From contig NC_061862.1 in assembly GCF_907164915.1 (NCBI RefSeq), positions 124,868,641 to 124,932,640 of the forward strand: a stretch of DNA of 64,000 bases, read 5' to 3'. This stretch comes from Impatiens glandulifera (lineage: Eukaryota > Streptophyta > Magnoliopsida > Ericales > Balsaminaceae). The translations under genes and the position numbers were made by a program. Position 1 is the first letter of the stretch; each line of letters opens with the position of its first letter. Below, piece by piece: positions 11,252 through 23,622 of the stretch. The notes beneath the pieces were generated by a model. The model ran no database searches, was not told where the DNA came from, and saw nothing but the letters and a program-made list of their open reading frames with translations.

Positions 11252-11835
11252 CTAGAAAAATTTCCGTGTAATTCACACGGATAAAGATAAAAATAAAATA
11301 AACTAAAAAAATTATAATATTTATTCAATGTTTAAAATTATTAAAATAAAAAATATAACGCTCTCATTTCACATTTTATTCACTTCGATAAAACAACTTA
11401 TTTTCTCAAATGTTTCATCACATATTTTTTCCGAATGAATCTCTCATTTCGTGACTTTACACTTTCACTTTGTCAATCAAATATTTTATTCATATTTTTT
11501 AATAATTAGCATCGTGATCTCACACTTTGGTTAATTAAATATTTGATTCATATTTCTTTAACCACTTTCAAATGATACCGGTCTATTATCCCTCGACAAA
11601 CCATATCTCAATCACATTTGGTTAAAGGTTGTACTTGTTTTTGTTTGGTTGCAAGTTCGAAACCTACAAATAACATTTTTAAATTTATTTTTAACCGTTT
11701 TAAGTTTATGGGCGGGTCAACCCACAATCCGACCCAAGTATCCATTTACTCTCACATAAATATCCAAATTAACCACAGCTCTCGACCCGGCAATCCGGAC
11801 ACTTTAAAAATTAAGCATCATTATATATATATAGA
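11252..11835 (-). mobile_element. Non-autonomous Helitron, copy A (584 bp)
   Basis: On the minus strand the element starts TCTATATATATATAATGATG and ends with the hairpin CCGTGTGAATTACACGG (plus-strand 11264-11280, 6-bp stem, 5-nt loop), eight bases, then CTAG followed by T. This is the Helitron pattern of 5' TC and 3' hairpin plus CTRR, inserted between A and T. The length equals that of copy C at 30900-31483. There is no Rep/helicase coding. The plus strand contains a GTTCGAAAC pol III B-box-like sequence near 11655. Confidence 0.8.
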
Positions 11836-12502
11836 TTAGTTAGTTAAAAATTTGAACTTTTATTGTTAAAATGTCTCGCGTTCATCAAATTTGGTGTTAT
11901 GTCTCGCGTTCATCAAATTTGGTGTTGAATCTTAAATATAAAGTGTTGTTAGCCTAGTTTGTTAAAGTATTGTACTTGTTTTGTTATGTTGCAAATTCGA
12001 AACCTACAAATAACATTTTAAAATTTATTTTTAACCGTTTTAAGTTTATGGGCGGGTCAACCCACAATCTGACCCAAGTATCCATTTACTTTAACATAAA
12101 TATCCAAATTAACCACAGCTCTCGACCCGGCAATCCGGACATTTTAAAAATTAAGCATCATTATATATATATATATATATATATAGATTAGTTAGTTAAA
12201 AATTTGAACTTGTTAAAATGTCTCGCGCGTTCATCAAATTTGGTGTTGAATCTTAAATATAAAGTTTTGTTAGCCTAGTTGGTTAAAGGATTGTACTTGT
12301 TTTGTTATGTTGCAAGTTTAAAACTTACAAATAACATTTTGAAATTTATTTTTAACCGTTTTAAGTTTATGGGCGGGTCAACCCACAATCCGACTTAAGT
12401 ATCCATTTACTTTCACATAAATATCCAAATTAACCTCAGCTCTCGACCCGGCAATCCGAACACTTTAAAAATTAAACATCATTATATATATATATATATA
12501 TA
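11836..12502 (-). repeat. Tandem array of Helitron 5' ends (two further units)
   Basis: Two more copies of the segment carrying the Helitron 5' end follow copy A head-to-tail (ends at about 12187 and 12502), each about 320-350 bp. The plus strand of these units shows a tRNA-gene-like internal promoter: TAGCCTAGTTGG (A box, 12271-12282; weaker copy at 11950-11961) and ATTCGAAAC/GTTTAAAAC (B box) about 35 bp on. No extra 3' hairpin is present between units. Confidence 0.75.
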
Positions 12503-13300
12503 TTCTGTATCAACTAATTTGAACCCTATGTTGTGAAAAATGAATTAATAGATAAAATTAAGAACATTCATTTGGAATTTGGAATATGGTTGAACTTCAA
12601 AAATACATATAATTCCAAATATATATGTTTATATTTCATTCAAATAATAGCAATTTATTAATATAGATAAGCATTACCTCTTTTTATTTATAACATTATT
12701 GTATTAAGAAAAATTATCATTACTCTGAATTACCATCGTTACCATTATCACTTTGTTAATTATTTTTAATAGTAATTGGAGAAATTTTGTATATCTAATA
12801 ATCTTATTTCTATCGACAAATAAACATGTTTCAGAAATGTCTTAGGGTAAAGAATCAGATGTAGATGAGATAGACACAAGTTGACCGTAACTTTATCGGA
12901 TAATCTAGAATTAAGAAATTATTATCAGGTGGACATCCAATAAACCCAAATTGAAATAATCAGTACCAAAAATTGAAAAAAAGTGAATTTATACAAACTA
13001 GTATGTTGCCCACTAGTAATTAAAAAAAAAAAAATTGTGTTAAGAATGTGACTTTATAATTTAATTTAATATTTTTTATTTAATTATTAAAAAATATTAT
13101 AAAATTTATCTTTATCCATTTGTTTTATTTAAAATTGTTTTGTTATTTTTTTAAATCTACCCAAAATTATATAAATTGAAAATATTCATTATGTGGAAAT
13201 AAAAGTAGTTTTGATAAAACAAATTTTCAAACATTGAATATTTAATAATCAAATTCGATGGTGCATTCTTAAATATTCTTGGGCATGATCATAAGCCAGA
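12503..13300. other. Intergenic, nothing recognised
   Basis: A+T-rich. No coding frame or repeat boundary that I can support. Confidence 0.5.
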
Positions 13301-13304
13301 AATC

Positions 13305-13495
13305 ACCCTCCGTGGATGAACCCTTAGGCTTTCTCTCCAATGTTTGCTTTACTCTAATCCGACATATTTCTATATGGACGAACCCTTAGGTTTTTATCAC
13401 CAATGTTTGCATTACTCAAGCCAACATTTCCTCCATGAACGAATCCTTAGATTTTTTTCAACAAGGTTTGTGTTACTCAAGCCAACATTCTCACT
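13305..13495. repeat. Tandem repeat, about 60-bp unit, three copies
   Basis: The unit runs from GATGAACCCTTAGGCTTT through CCAATGTTTGC and TTACTC..CAACATTTC and recurs three times with 10-20% divergence. The small ORF across it is a by-product of the repeat. Confidence 0.75.
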
Positions 13496-13712
13496 TTCGT
13501 TTCAACTACCAAGGTTCACGCACTCACATATAATAATTATTTCTTTTATAAGGATTCGAACAATAGTCACCAGTATAAAATGTTAACACTTTAACCGCTA
13601 GACAACTTATGATTGTTGAATAATTTTATAATTTTGTGTATGTATATATATTTTCTAAGTTAGATTTTGAATAATTATATAAATTATCTACTAGGTCTAA
13701 TATTACTTATTA

Positions 13713-14602
13713 CTAGGAAGATTCACGTGCGATGCACAAGGTTAAAAATATAAATAAAATAAATTTAATAAAAATTAATAATAATATGTATTCAATGTTT
13801 AAAAATCTTAATAAATCACGAATAATATATTAAAATAAAAAATAAAATACTCTCATTCCACATTTTATTCATTTTAGTAAAAATAACTTATCTACTCATA
13901 TATCTCTTCACATATTTTTTCCGAATAAAACCTCTAATTTCGTGACATAACACTTTCACTTTGGTCAATCAAATATTTGATTCATATTTTTTAATATTTA
14001 ACATTGTGATTTCACACTTTGGTCAATCAAATATTTGATTCATATTTTTTAAACTATTTTCAATTGATACCGGTTTATTATCCCTTGACAATCCACATCA
14101 CAGTCATACTTTGTTAAAGATTGTACTTGTTTTGTTAGGTTGGAAGTTCGAAACATACATATATCATTTTTAATTTTATTTTTAACCATTTTAAGTTTAT
14201 GGGCGGGTCAACCCACAATCCGACCCAAGTATCAATTTACTCTCACATATATATCCAAATTAACCACAACTCACGACCCGGTAATCTGGATACTTTAAAA
14301 ATTAAGCATCATTATATATATATATTGTTAAAATGTCCCGCATTCATCTAATTTATTGTTAATTTTAAAATATTAAGTGTTATTAGTCTAGTTAGTTAAA
14401 GAGTTGTACTTGTTTTTGTTATGTTGCAAATTCAAAACATGTATACAACATTTTCAATTTTATTTTTTATTTTTAACCGTTTTAAGTTTATGGGCGGATC
14501 AACCCAAGATCCGACCCAAATATTTATTATTCTCACATATTTATCTAAATTAACCACAATTTTCGACCCGACAATCCGAATACTTTAAAAATTAAATTAA
14601 AC

Positions 14603-14646
<44 letters not shown>
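13713..14646 (-). mobile_element. Helitron copy B with tandem second 5' end
   Basis: Same family as copy A. The 3' end lies at 13713-13716 (CTAG on the minus strand, followed by T), with a GTGC-GAT-GCAC hairpin at about 13726-13736. The first 5' end is at about 14325 in a TA run, and a second diverged 5' segment extends to about 14646, ending in a longer TA microsatellite. It is more diverged than copies A and C and has no coding. Confidence 0.7.
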
Positions 14647-14650
<4 letters not shown>

Positions 14651-17208
14651 GAAATAAGATTAAATTACTTCTCAAATTAAACCACATACTCAAACAAATA
14701 AAGAGAAGTTATAAAAAAAAAAAAAAAAAAAAAATCATATCAAACTGTCCTTCAAATTTACACAAATAAACATTTGAAATAAGAAGTGAGATTACTAAAG
14801 GTCAAAGGCAAATGAGTTCTCTCCTCTTCTTTATCATCTTTGGCCCCTTTTATCTAGAATTTATTTTCGGGGCTCGTGATCCTACCGCCCCAAAGATCGT
14901 TTTCTCTTTTGTTTCAGACAATTTCAATAAGTAGATCGGAAATCAAGTATTTCCCAAAGGAATCACTATCGCCCATGTTTTATCTTCTTTGGGGGAGACA
15001 GAATTGAGCATTTGAATATGAAAGGGAAAGAAGGGTGTGGGTGCTTTGCTGGCACGTGAGTCATATATGATCTTATTTTGGGGTCTAGGCAACAACGCCT
15101 GGCCCGTTTGGCTTGTTATATATATATATATTTTCTATTTAAAAAAAATAAAATAAAATCAATTTAATCTCATTTTAATTTGTTTGGTTTATTTTAACTA
15201 TTTTATTTTAAAATATGTCCAAATTTTAATTATAAATAAGGGGCATTTGAAAATGCATTTCCAAGTTTGACATCATAAACATCACATTTGCAAATATCAT
15301 ATTTTATAATCTCATTTAGATTCGTTTTTATTTATTTAAAAAGTATTTAAAAGGATGGATAGAAAAAACTTAGCGATCACATGATCAATGACAACTCGAT
15401 TTCGGTGCTCAATTGTTGCCTCGTCAGAGAGTTTAGATAGATGGTCACATTGTTCCGCCATTAAATATGGTTGTGTTGACTTTTAAATCTAGCCAATGTG
15501 TTGACTGGTGACACTAATGTCTCATTCGAACATTGATATAGAGACATTACGAAATAATGCATGAGGTTTTTATACCATCTTTCGGACTAATGAAAACAAA
15601 TTGTAATATAGCCAAAATGTTTTCATTATTCTGCAGATAAAAATGCAGGTGTATTGATCTTAATCTTTTATGAGATAAAGAGTTTTCTTTTGCATTCTTG
15701 TGGCAGATAAACATTTTACATAAATATTAATTTTGTCCTACTATAATCCGTAATCAGTATAAACAATGTGGCTTTCATCGTCTTTTGAATCGATTAAAAA
15801 TAAAATACATCACTATTGTCCATAGACCAATTGCATTGATGTCATTTCTTAAGTGAATGCATAATCTTAAACTCACGATCTATCCTGAATGCCCGAGGTA
15901 CATGATATAATTCGTGAGATAGTTAGAGCTTTGCATAATCTTAATACATTGACGTCTACAAAATTTTTAAATATTAATTTTTGTAATTGTTACATAACTT
16001 GTTTATGCACTTCTATGCAAATACATTTGTCGTATTTATTTGGCATAAAAATCTCACAAAGTCGTATAATAGAGAGAACCCAAATCATATAATCCTAAAG
16101 AGATGGTATCAGATCATTTATCAAAATTGTTTTGTTTTATTTTTCAAATTTCTCTTTATTTTCTTTGTAAAACAAAACTTTTTTTTTTCAAATGTCCTTA
16201 GCACTAAAAAATGTCAATTTGAAACCAACTGCGTTCCGAATCAATTGGTGTGGTTTTTTCAAGGATCAAGGCAGATCAAAGAAAACCTTAAATATGTTAA
16301 CCGAGATTTGAGATTGAGATGATAATTACATGCCCTTTTATGACATAATCACTTGTTTTTTGGAGCTTATTCGTTAAATATTTAAATTAAAATTTTAAAC
16401 ATTCTTGAATCAGTCCTCTATTGAAAGATTGCAAAATCAATATTTAAAACGGTTAAGTATATTGCAGAAAACACCATTCATGGTGAATAAATCTCATTTC
16501 TTCAATTTTCAATAAATAACTTGAAAAATCATAAATAAATGAACATAGAGAAAAATATAAGCCAACTCAAAGTAGTCTTGAATCATAATTCATGTAATTG
16601 AAGACAAATAGAAGAGTTGGTTCATGGTAAATATAGCTTAGGTTAATGTTAAATGATGATGGAGATTATCTAATCATCACTTGACCGTCCATAAGCACAA
16701 ACTTTTCAAATAAAATACAAACTTCAAAAGAGTAGACAGAAAGAAACCAAGAATACTGTTCTTCATAAACTACATAAAGAGACCGCCGCTAGATAGAGAA
16801 ATGTGTGAGTGGCATATTGAAAACAGGGTTGCGTCTTCTATTTATAACAGGACAATATCTAGGGTAAATGATTGGGCCTGTGCAGATGTAATATTTTGGG
16901 CCTTGTTTTACCTTTTATTAGGCCCGATTTTGGAGATTACAATTTTTAATAAATTGAATTTTATCTAATTAATCATTATTTTTATATTAAGTATAATCAT
17001 TTTCTCCATTTTTTATTATGGTATAGATTTGTAACAAAATATTTGTTTCATAATTTAATATATTCACTATTCTAAGAAAATGTACTAGTTAAAAATAAAA
17101 ATAAAAATAAAAGGAGTGTGAGATTAAAAGAGAGTCTGGTTCTCTTTAATTTGTCTAACTTATAAGATACTATTACAAAATAGTATGGTAAATAAACACC
17201 ATCAACAA
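14647..17208. other. Intergenic; no intact gene
   Basis: Contains a poly(A) run at about 14714-14734 and some better-composed stretches (14830-15120 and 15390-15600) that give no family I can name. 16800-16930 has a TATTTATAAC box and repeated GGGCC/GGCCC tracts reminiscent of the end of a plant LTR, but no partner is visible. A TGGTATCAGATC string at about 16103 resembles a primer-binding site without an adjoining LTR. Confidence 0.4.
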
Positions 17209-17220
17209 ATTAATATAATA

Positions 17221-18400
17221 TTTGTTACCGGGTTGGAGGGGGGAAGAATCCGGAATCCGGATTTCATTCCGGGTTCACCCCAAACGCCGTTACCGGAATG
17301 TCCAGTTAAAGTACAGAATTAATATAATATTCATATGCTCCAGCGAAGCTAACTTCTCTCCAGGCGCCATTTGAGAAGGAAGGGTGAGAAGCGAAGAAAG
17401 CGAAGAAAGCGAAGCTTTCCCCGCCCAGGAGCCCTGACCTTCATGTAAACCCCCCAACCCACCCATGAGAAGACCGTTTATTTATCATGGAAATACACTT
17501 ACTCATGTATGTAAATACCAAAATTAACATTAATATCATATTTCCATTTATTAAATATTAAATAAATTTATTGGAAATGACATTCAGCGAATAAATCTTC
17601 GCTTCAATTACTTCATCCTTATTTTTAAATTTTTTATGAAATTTTTATTTACGGGGAGACGCTCAGGAGCGAAAAATCTTCGCTTCATTTACTTATTTTG
17701 AATATAATTTTATTATGAAATTTTTATTTACGAGGAGACGCTCAGGAGCGAAGAAATTTTCGCTTCAATTATTTGAAATCTGACGTTCATGTAAAACTCC
17801 TAACCCACCCGTGAGAAGACAGTTTATCTATCATGTAAGTACACTGACTCATGTATGTGAATACCAAAATTAACAAGAATTTAATACTTCTATTTATTAA
17901 ATATTAAATAAATTTATTGGAAATGACATTCAGCGAAGAAATCTTCGCTCAAATTACTTATTTTTAATTTTTAATTTTTTTATGAAATTTTATTTACGAG
18001 GAGCGGATTTAGAGCGAACAATTATTCGCTTAAATTACATATTTTTATAATTATTTTTTTTTTAAATTTTATTTACGAGGAGACGATTTGGAGCGAAGAA
18101 TTTTTCTCTTCATTTATTATATATGTCACCTGAATCTTGCGAAGAATACTGCGCCCAGGCGCCATGCAATGAATAGAATATTTTATAGCGAATACTCCTT
18201 CGCCCAGGTCCAATGGAATGAATAGACGCTTTGTGAGAGAAAATTTTTCGCTTAGACTAGGTGCCATGTAAAATGTAATGATTAGACGTTTTTCGAGAGA
18301 ATACTTATTCTCCTAGACCAGGTGCCATGTGAAATGGAATGAATAGTCGCTTTTCGAGAGAAGACTTGTTCGCCTAGGTTCCATGAATATATATTCACCA
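17221..18400. repeat. MULE-1 left TIR and subterminal repeats
   Basis: The outer 560 bp is the TIR proper. Further in, an approximately 100-bp module built on GAAGCGAAGAAATCTTCGCT and GAGGAGACGCTCAGGAGCG recurs many times, including a second copy of the segment that begins CATGTAAAAC. Each GAAGCGAAG/CTTCGCT core is itself a small palindrome. Such repeats are probably transposase-binding sites and the upstream region of the BRCT gene. Confidence 0.85.
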
Positions 18401-18528
18401 TAATATGATTATTTTATAAACATTTCCACCCGATTCATCTCTCTCTCTTCAAGCCTGCCTTCTTTCACGGCGATTCACATCCGGCTCACCGTCGACCTGA
18501 CCAGAAGCAAGATCTTCACGTCTCGACA

Positions 18529-19695
18529 ATGGTACGTACATCAAAATAGTAAACTTTTCATATTTAGGATTATGAAACCACTAAACCCTAGATTATGTTA
18601 TGGGATGTCATTATCTCGTTAATATTTAGGAAACCCTACTCCCAAAATGTCACGTTCAATGAAAATCCATCGTATTTAGGAAAACGTACATAGCGTTAGG
18701 GTTTTATATATTATTTCCACGAAACCCTAGTATTTACTAACAAAGACTGCTTTTTTTTCATGTGTAGGCAACCAACAACGCATTCGTTCAAAACACTTTT
18801 GCCAAAGACTAGATTTGATGCCCAAATCAATTAACAAGTGAAGATATAGTACTATTCCTGACATATATCCATTTTTTCCATATTGTGTAAGTTTTCATCA
18901 TGTTTATCTGAGATAATATTATTGTTCTTACACAACACTTGATGGTTCAATACGCTAACACGTGTGGTGCCACGGTGACAATGAGGTGGCGAGATGATGT
19001 AACCAACGTCATAGCATCCACCGATGCTAATGGTGGATGTGGTCGAACTATCAAAGTATTGAAGGCAATATTGAACGGGAGTTGGTTCCTTACCATTGAT
19101 TGTGAGACTCTGTTATTCTTAACTCTTAACGCAATATTCATTTTCACACATATATGAAACTAAAAATACCAATTGTTTTTGTACATGGATAAAATCATTA
19201 ATGAGATCAAAATGTTACGTTGACGAGGAACCGTACGAGGTGCAGCGAGATAATCATGGGACTGTGGGCGGTCCAAGAGCTAGAAGAATGCGGTATTTGA
19301 ACAATGTAAGTTTTGTCTAATTCCTCCTCCTCCTCCATATCTTCAATTCTCCATGATAACTGAAAATGTTTTGTATTTTATTTCAGCTGCCGAAACTGTT
19401 CGATAGTTACACCTTTATGTTTGCAGGGGAATTCATCCCAGCTTACAAACAGGATCTGATAGGGTTTGTAATTGTTGGAGGAGGTATGACTAAAGAAATG
19501 GAGAATCCATTTGTTGAGCCCGAGGACGACAAAACTATAGTTGTATACGACGAGTCTCGGCACGATGTTAATGAACTGATTTGGGTATTTGAGGAAGTGC
19601 ATCCTTTGACGGCATATTTGGATGTATATGGTGTTCCTCACACAAGCTTGCTTGAATCCATTGCTGTTTGTGATTTGCAGCCTTTGTTTACATAG
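18529..19695 (+). pseudogene. BRCA1/BARD1-type tandem BRCT gene carried by MULE-1
   Basis: Encodes the two C-terminal BRCT domains of a plant BRCA1/BARD1-like protein (phosphopeptide-binding, DNA-damage response). Exon 1 is just ATG (18529-18531) before GTACGTAC. Exon 2 starts at 18768 and soon meets TAG (18810). BRCT-1 (to 19101) reads GATVTMRWRDDVTNVIASTD, then GGCGRTIKVLKAILNGSW. The next exon (19187-19305) gives WIKSLMRSK..YVDEEPYEV. The last exon (19387-19695) reads LPKLFDSYTFMFAGEF through HTSLLESIAVCDLQPLFT and then a natural stop. The acceptor before 19187 is AT instead of AG. No RING or PHD part is present, so this is a genomic capture of the 3' end of a host gene, introns included. 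Confidence 0.85.
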
Positions 19696-20280
19696 ACTTG
19701 TGTTCATTGAATTTGTTTACTGAATATTTGGCATTCTTGAATTTGTTAATGTTATTTGTGATTTCAGATTTCGCTTTTTGGTTCTTAGTATTGTATTTTT
19801 TTAAACAGAAAAATTATCATAAATGAAATCTTTGAACATGAAATAATGTATAACTTAAAGTAAAGTATAAATTTGTATTAAATACATAGCAATCTATGTA
19901 ATAAGCGCGCCTTGTGTATTTACAAATCTCAATTAAATGTGATAAATTTATACATGTTTTTCAATTGTCAAATAATATTGTGAAGCAATGTTCGCTATCT
20001 GATCAAGCGCTTGATTGATTAATATTAATTTATAATAATGTTATTCATTTAATTATTAAAATCAAAAATTATTTTTATCAAGTCACCTCACCCCACCTAA
20101 CACACCTATTTTCATTTAATGCTGACATGCAGCCATGCTGCCTAGATTTGTACGATTTTCTCTCTCACCTGTCTGAGAAGTAGTCAACCTTTTCTTCGCC
20201 GAAGTTATACTCCATGGTAGTCGACCTTTCCTTCGCCGGAGTTATAGTTCATTATAATCAATCCATTTTCCTAAATTAAA

Positions 20281-23096
20281 ATGGTACGTTTTTAAATGTC
20301 ATCTTCTTCTCTACTTTTCTTCATAACGTTTTTTTTTGTTTTTTGAATACTTGACTTGAAATGTTCTGTTCTTTTTGATTATCAGGAAGGAATACACATG
20401 AACGAGAATGATATTAATGATTTAAGGTATATTTGTGTGTTTAACTTCTCTAATATAATACTATAAGATGTTTTCATTCATATTTAAGCAAAGCGCTCTT
20501 CACTTATAGGATTGTTGATAATATCTAGTGAAGCGAAGCGCTCTTCACTTATAGGATTGCTCTGAACACTAGTGAAGCGAAGGGCTCTTCACTTATAGGA
20601 TCGCTGTGAATACTATTATATTGAAGCGCTCTTCGCTTATTGGATTACTGTGAATACTAGTGAAGTGAAGCGCTCTTCGCTTATATTTCATTCATTTTAC
20701 AAGCATCTATAAGTTTTGTTGAGATCAATATTTATTTTCTACGTGTTCTAAATTTTACCAGCGAATCTGCTAGTTGTCGTCGTCAATTGAATTTCGATGA
20801 AAACGGCCAACCTTTGGTGGACATCGCAGCCAACTTGATTTCACATTTAGGTCGGGAATTTGAGAGTGAAGAAGATGGCTACGAATTCTATTTAGCATAC
20901 GTTAAATTCATAGGATTTGGTATAAGGCGCAATTCAAAACATGTTGACAAAGGTGGTATTTTACAGGATAGAGTTTTTTGTTATAGTGCACAGGGTGAAC
21001 GGGTAAAAGGCAAACGGGATGTCTATGTGAAACGTAGCCATTCTTTGACGATGTTCGGTTGTGAAGCGAAATTGAGGATAAAGAGGGCAGAGAATTGAAA
21101 GTTCGAAGTGGTAAATTTTATTAGTGAGCATTGTCATCCTCTTGCAAGTCCAAAGAAAACTCACATGTATAGATGCCATAGGAATATTTCTGCAGTTGCA
21201 GGCTTACATATCGAGATTGTCACTCACGTGGGAATTCCTTCAAAGGCATCACATGCTCTAATGTCTAAACAAATCAGTGGAAGGGAGAATCTTGGTTTTC
21301 TTCCTGAGGATTATAAAAATTACTTGCGAACGAAAAGAACCAGAGACTGTAATTTTGGGATACAGGGGTGTATTAGAGTATTTGTAGAAAAAACAATCAA
21401 ATGATCCAGGTTTTTATAATGCTTTTCAACTTGATGTGGACGATTTGATAACGAATATTTTTTGGTGTGATTCTTACATGCGGTCTAATTATTCATACTT
21501 CGGAGACGTTGTTAGTTTTGACATGACCTACAAGAAGAATAAGGAAGGTCGTCCAGTTGCTCTTTTTGTAGGTATGAATCATCACAAACAATCTATTATT
21601 TTTGGTGCAGCTCTATTATACGATGAAACTGCGATGACTTTTGAATGGTTGTTTGAGACTTTCACCAAAGCTATGCGTGGGAAAAAACCTAAAACCATTC
21701 TTACAGATGAAGACGCGGCCATGGCTAAGGCCTTAGCGTCTACATGGCCCGAAACAAATCATCGTCTATGTATTTGGCAGATATTTCAAAATGCAGCCAT
21801 ACATCTAAGCTCCGTGTTTCATAATTTCAGAGAATTTCCGAAGGATTTTTCTTCATGTATATATGATTTTGAAGAAGAGATAGAGTTTGTTGAAGCTTGG
21901 AATCAAATGTTGACAAACTACGGGCTTGAAAACAACGACTGGTTGAAACGTATGTTTTGCATTAGGCGAAAGTGGGCATTAGTGTATGGACGACATATGC
22001 TTTGTGCTGATATGACGACAACACAGAGAAGTGAGAGTATGAACACTGTGTTGAAAAGGTATTGCTCCTACAAACACAAGTTTTTAGAATTTTTCAAACA
22101 CTTTGAAATACTAATCGATGAAAGAAGATATGATGTGTTGAAGGCTGATTTCAAATCAATTACCAGCCAACCAAGTCTGAACTATCCAGTTTTGATCTTA
22201 AAGGATGCATGCAAAGTTTACACTCCAGAGGTATTTAAGTGCTTTGAACAACAATGGTTTATGTCGCATGATTGTGGTGTAGAAATGTTAGAGGATGTCG
22301 ACACACATAGAAAATATAAGGTAACCCCCCACACTAGGAGATACTCTAATACCGTTATAGTTCATAAGAATGATGATAAGAATATCGAGTGTAGCTGCTG
22401 TAAATTTGAATTTGGCAGGATTTTGTGTGCTCACATTCTAAAGATTTTCATGACGATTGACGTGTTGAAGATTCCTCCTGCGTTGATATTAAAGAGGTGG
22501 ACAAGAACAGTAAAAGATAGATTATTTGGAACTGATCCACTCGTGGACAATAGTAATGTTGATCCGAGTGAGCTTCATAACATAAGATATCGAGATTTGT
22601 GTGCCTTGTCCATGCATTTATTTACAAAGGCAACCGAAAGAGATGACACGTATAGGCATGTCAAAGAAATTATGCTTAGCTAGTGTAAGTTTGTGGATAA
22701 AAAATTACAAGAGAATATAAATATGCAAACTCCACCAGTTGTTTCATGTTCTGTCGAGGGTGCCCATGTTCAAGCGAAAGGAATCAAAACTAAGAAACCA
22801 ACAAAGTCTGGTAAGAGAAGGAAATGTGGACTAGAGAAGAACTCAAGAAAAAGAAAATCAACAAGAATAACAAGCGAATCATAGAATCCGGTATGAATTT
22901 GCTGACTTAACTTATTTACTAATAATTGAGTTATTACTCTTCATTTATTAACATACTTTTAAATTGATATACCGTTTCAGCCATCAAATGCAATGCCAAC
23001 GACAACTCCTCAATTCTCAACTCATCAACAATGGGACGAAAGTTTTAGCATGGACACCGATACTCCGTTCACTGTTCTTTTGTCATCTCAACTATA
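20281..23096 (+). pseudogene. MULE-1 transposase, FAR1/FHY3-related, decayed
   Basis: Catalyses cut-and-paste transposition. Exon 1 is the ATG at 20281 before GTACGT, exon 2 is 20386-20426, and exon 3 runs from 20762. The FAR1 DNA-binding domain starts EFESEEDGYEFYLAYVKF. The catalytic part (21436-22683, open) has the DDE residues in VSFDMTYKKN, ILTDEDAAMAKA and RSESMN, and a SWIM zinc finger C-S-C..C-A-H near 22390-22440. Lesions: TGA at 21096 (probably a former Trp), a frameshift near 21365, TAG near 21391, and TAG at 22681 before a conserved-looking basic tail (DKKLQENINMQ..). A last exon at 22980-23096 ends in a stop. The catalytic triad is preserved, so decay is recent relative to the other elements here. 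Confidence 0.88.
20485..20690. repeat. 45-bp minisatellite inside transposase intron 2
   Basis: Four to five copies of a unit around GAAGCGCTCTTCACTTATAGGAT, ending ..GAACACTAG, lie within the intron between exons 2 and 3. The GAAGCG..CTTC core echoes the GAAGCGAAG motif of the MULE-1 subterminal repeats. Confidence 0.85.
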
Positions 23097-23380
23097 GAAT
23101 TCCAGTTTCATGTGAAATCTGATATGTATTTGTATGTATATTTGATTTGAAACCATGAAGACGATAGAATGTATGCATGGGAGGTTTTATGTAATACCAA
23201 ATAAATGAAGCGAATAATTCTTCGCTCCCAGTCGACTCCTCTTAATTAAAATTTTCATTAAAAATTTAAAAATAAAAACAAAAATTTGAAGCGAATAATT
23301 ATTCGCTCCAATAAAAACAAGTATGGCCCAAGCGTCCACCACTTCGCTCGAAATTTCTTCTTTATCTTTCATTGTTCGCA

Positions 23381-23622
23381 ATATTTTACTCTCAAAGGCA
23401 TTCTTATCATTTGGTAGATCCAAGTCCATGGCCTATTTCGGGTTCACTCGGAGCTTTGGCAACCACCGTAGGAGGTGTGATGTACATGCACTCATTTCAA
23501 GGGGGTGCAACACTTCTCAGTTTGGGCCTTCTATTTATCCTATATACCATGTTTGTATGGTGGCGCGATATTCTGCGTGAATCCACGTTTGAAGGACATC
23601 ATACCAAAGTAGTACAATTTTC
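23381..23622 (+). pseudogene. cox3: Mitochondrial cox3 5' fragment inside MULE-1
   Basis: 242 bp match the start of plant mitochondrial cytochrome c oxidase subunit III in one frame: [20 protein letters not shown], then [27 protein letters not shown] and EGHHTKVVQ. The match begins about at codon 1 (ATG has become ATA) and stops at about codon 79 with no rearrangement. Codon 38 reads TCA (Ser), whereas in plant mtDNA it is, as I recall, CCA (Pro) converted by RNA editing at position 112. It lies between the transposase and the convergent minus-strand gene. It cannot give a functional subunit. Confidence 0.9.

Noticed and set aside
11618..12191. Two similar 73-codon plus-strand ORFs
   Set aside because: They repeat because they lie in tandem Helitron units; the frame has no domain and ends in the TA run.
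13305..13495. Short direct repeats considered as a CRISPR array
   Set aside because: Units are contiguous and diverged with no unique spacers, in a plant nuclear context.
16103..16116. TGGTATCAGATC as an LTR primer-binding site
   Set aside because: The sequence before it does not end like an LTR and no repeat partner was found.
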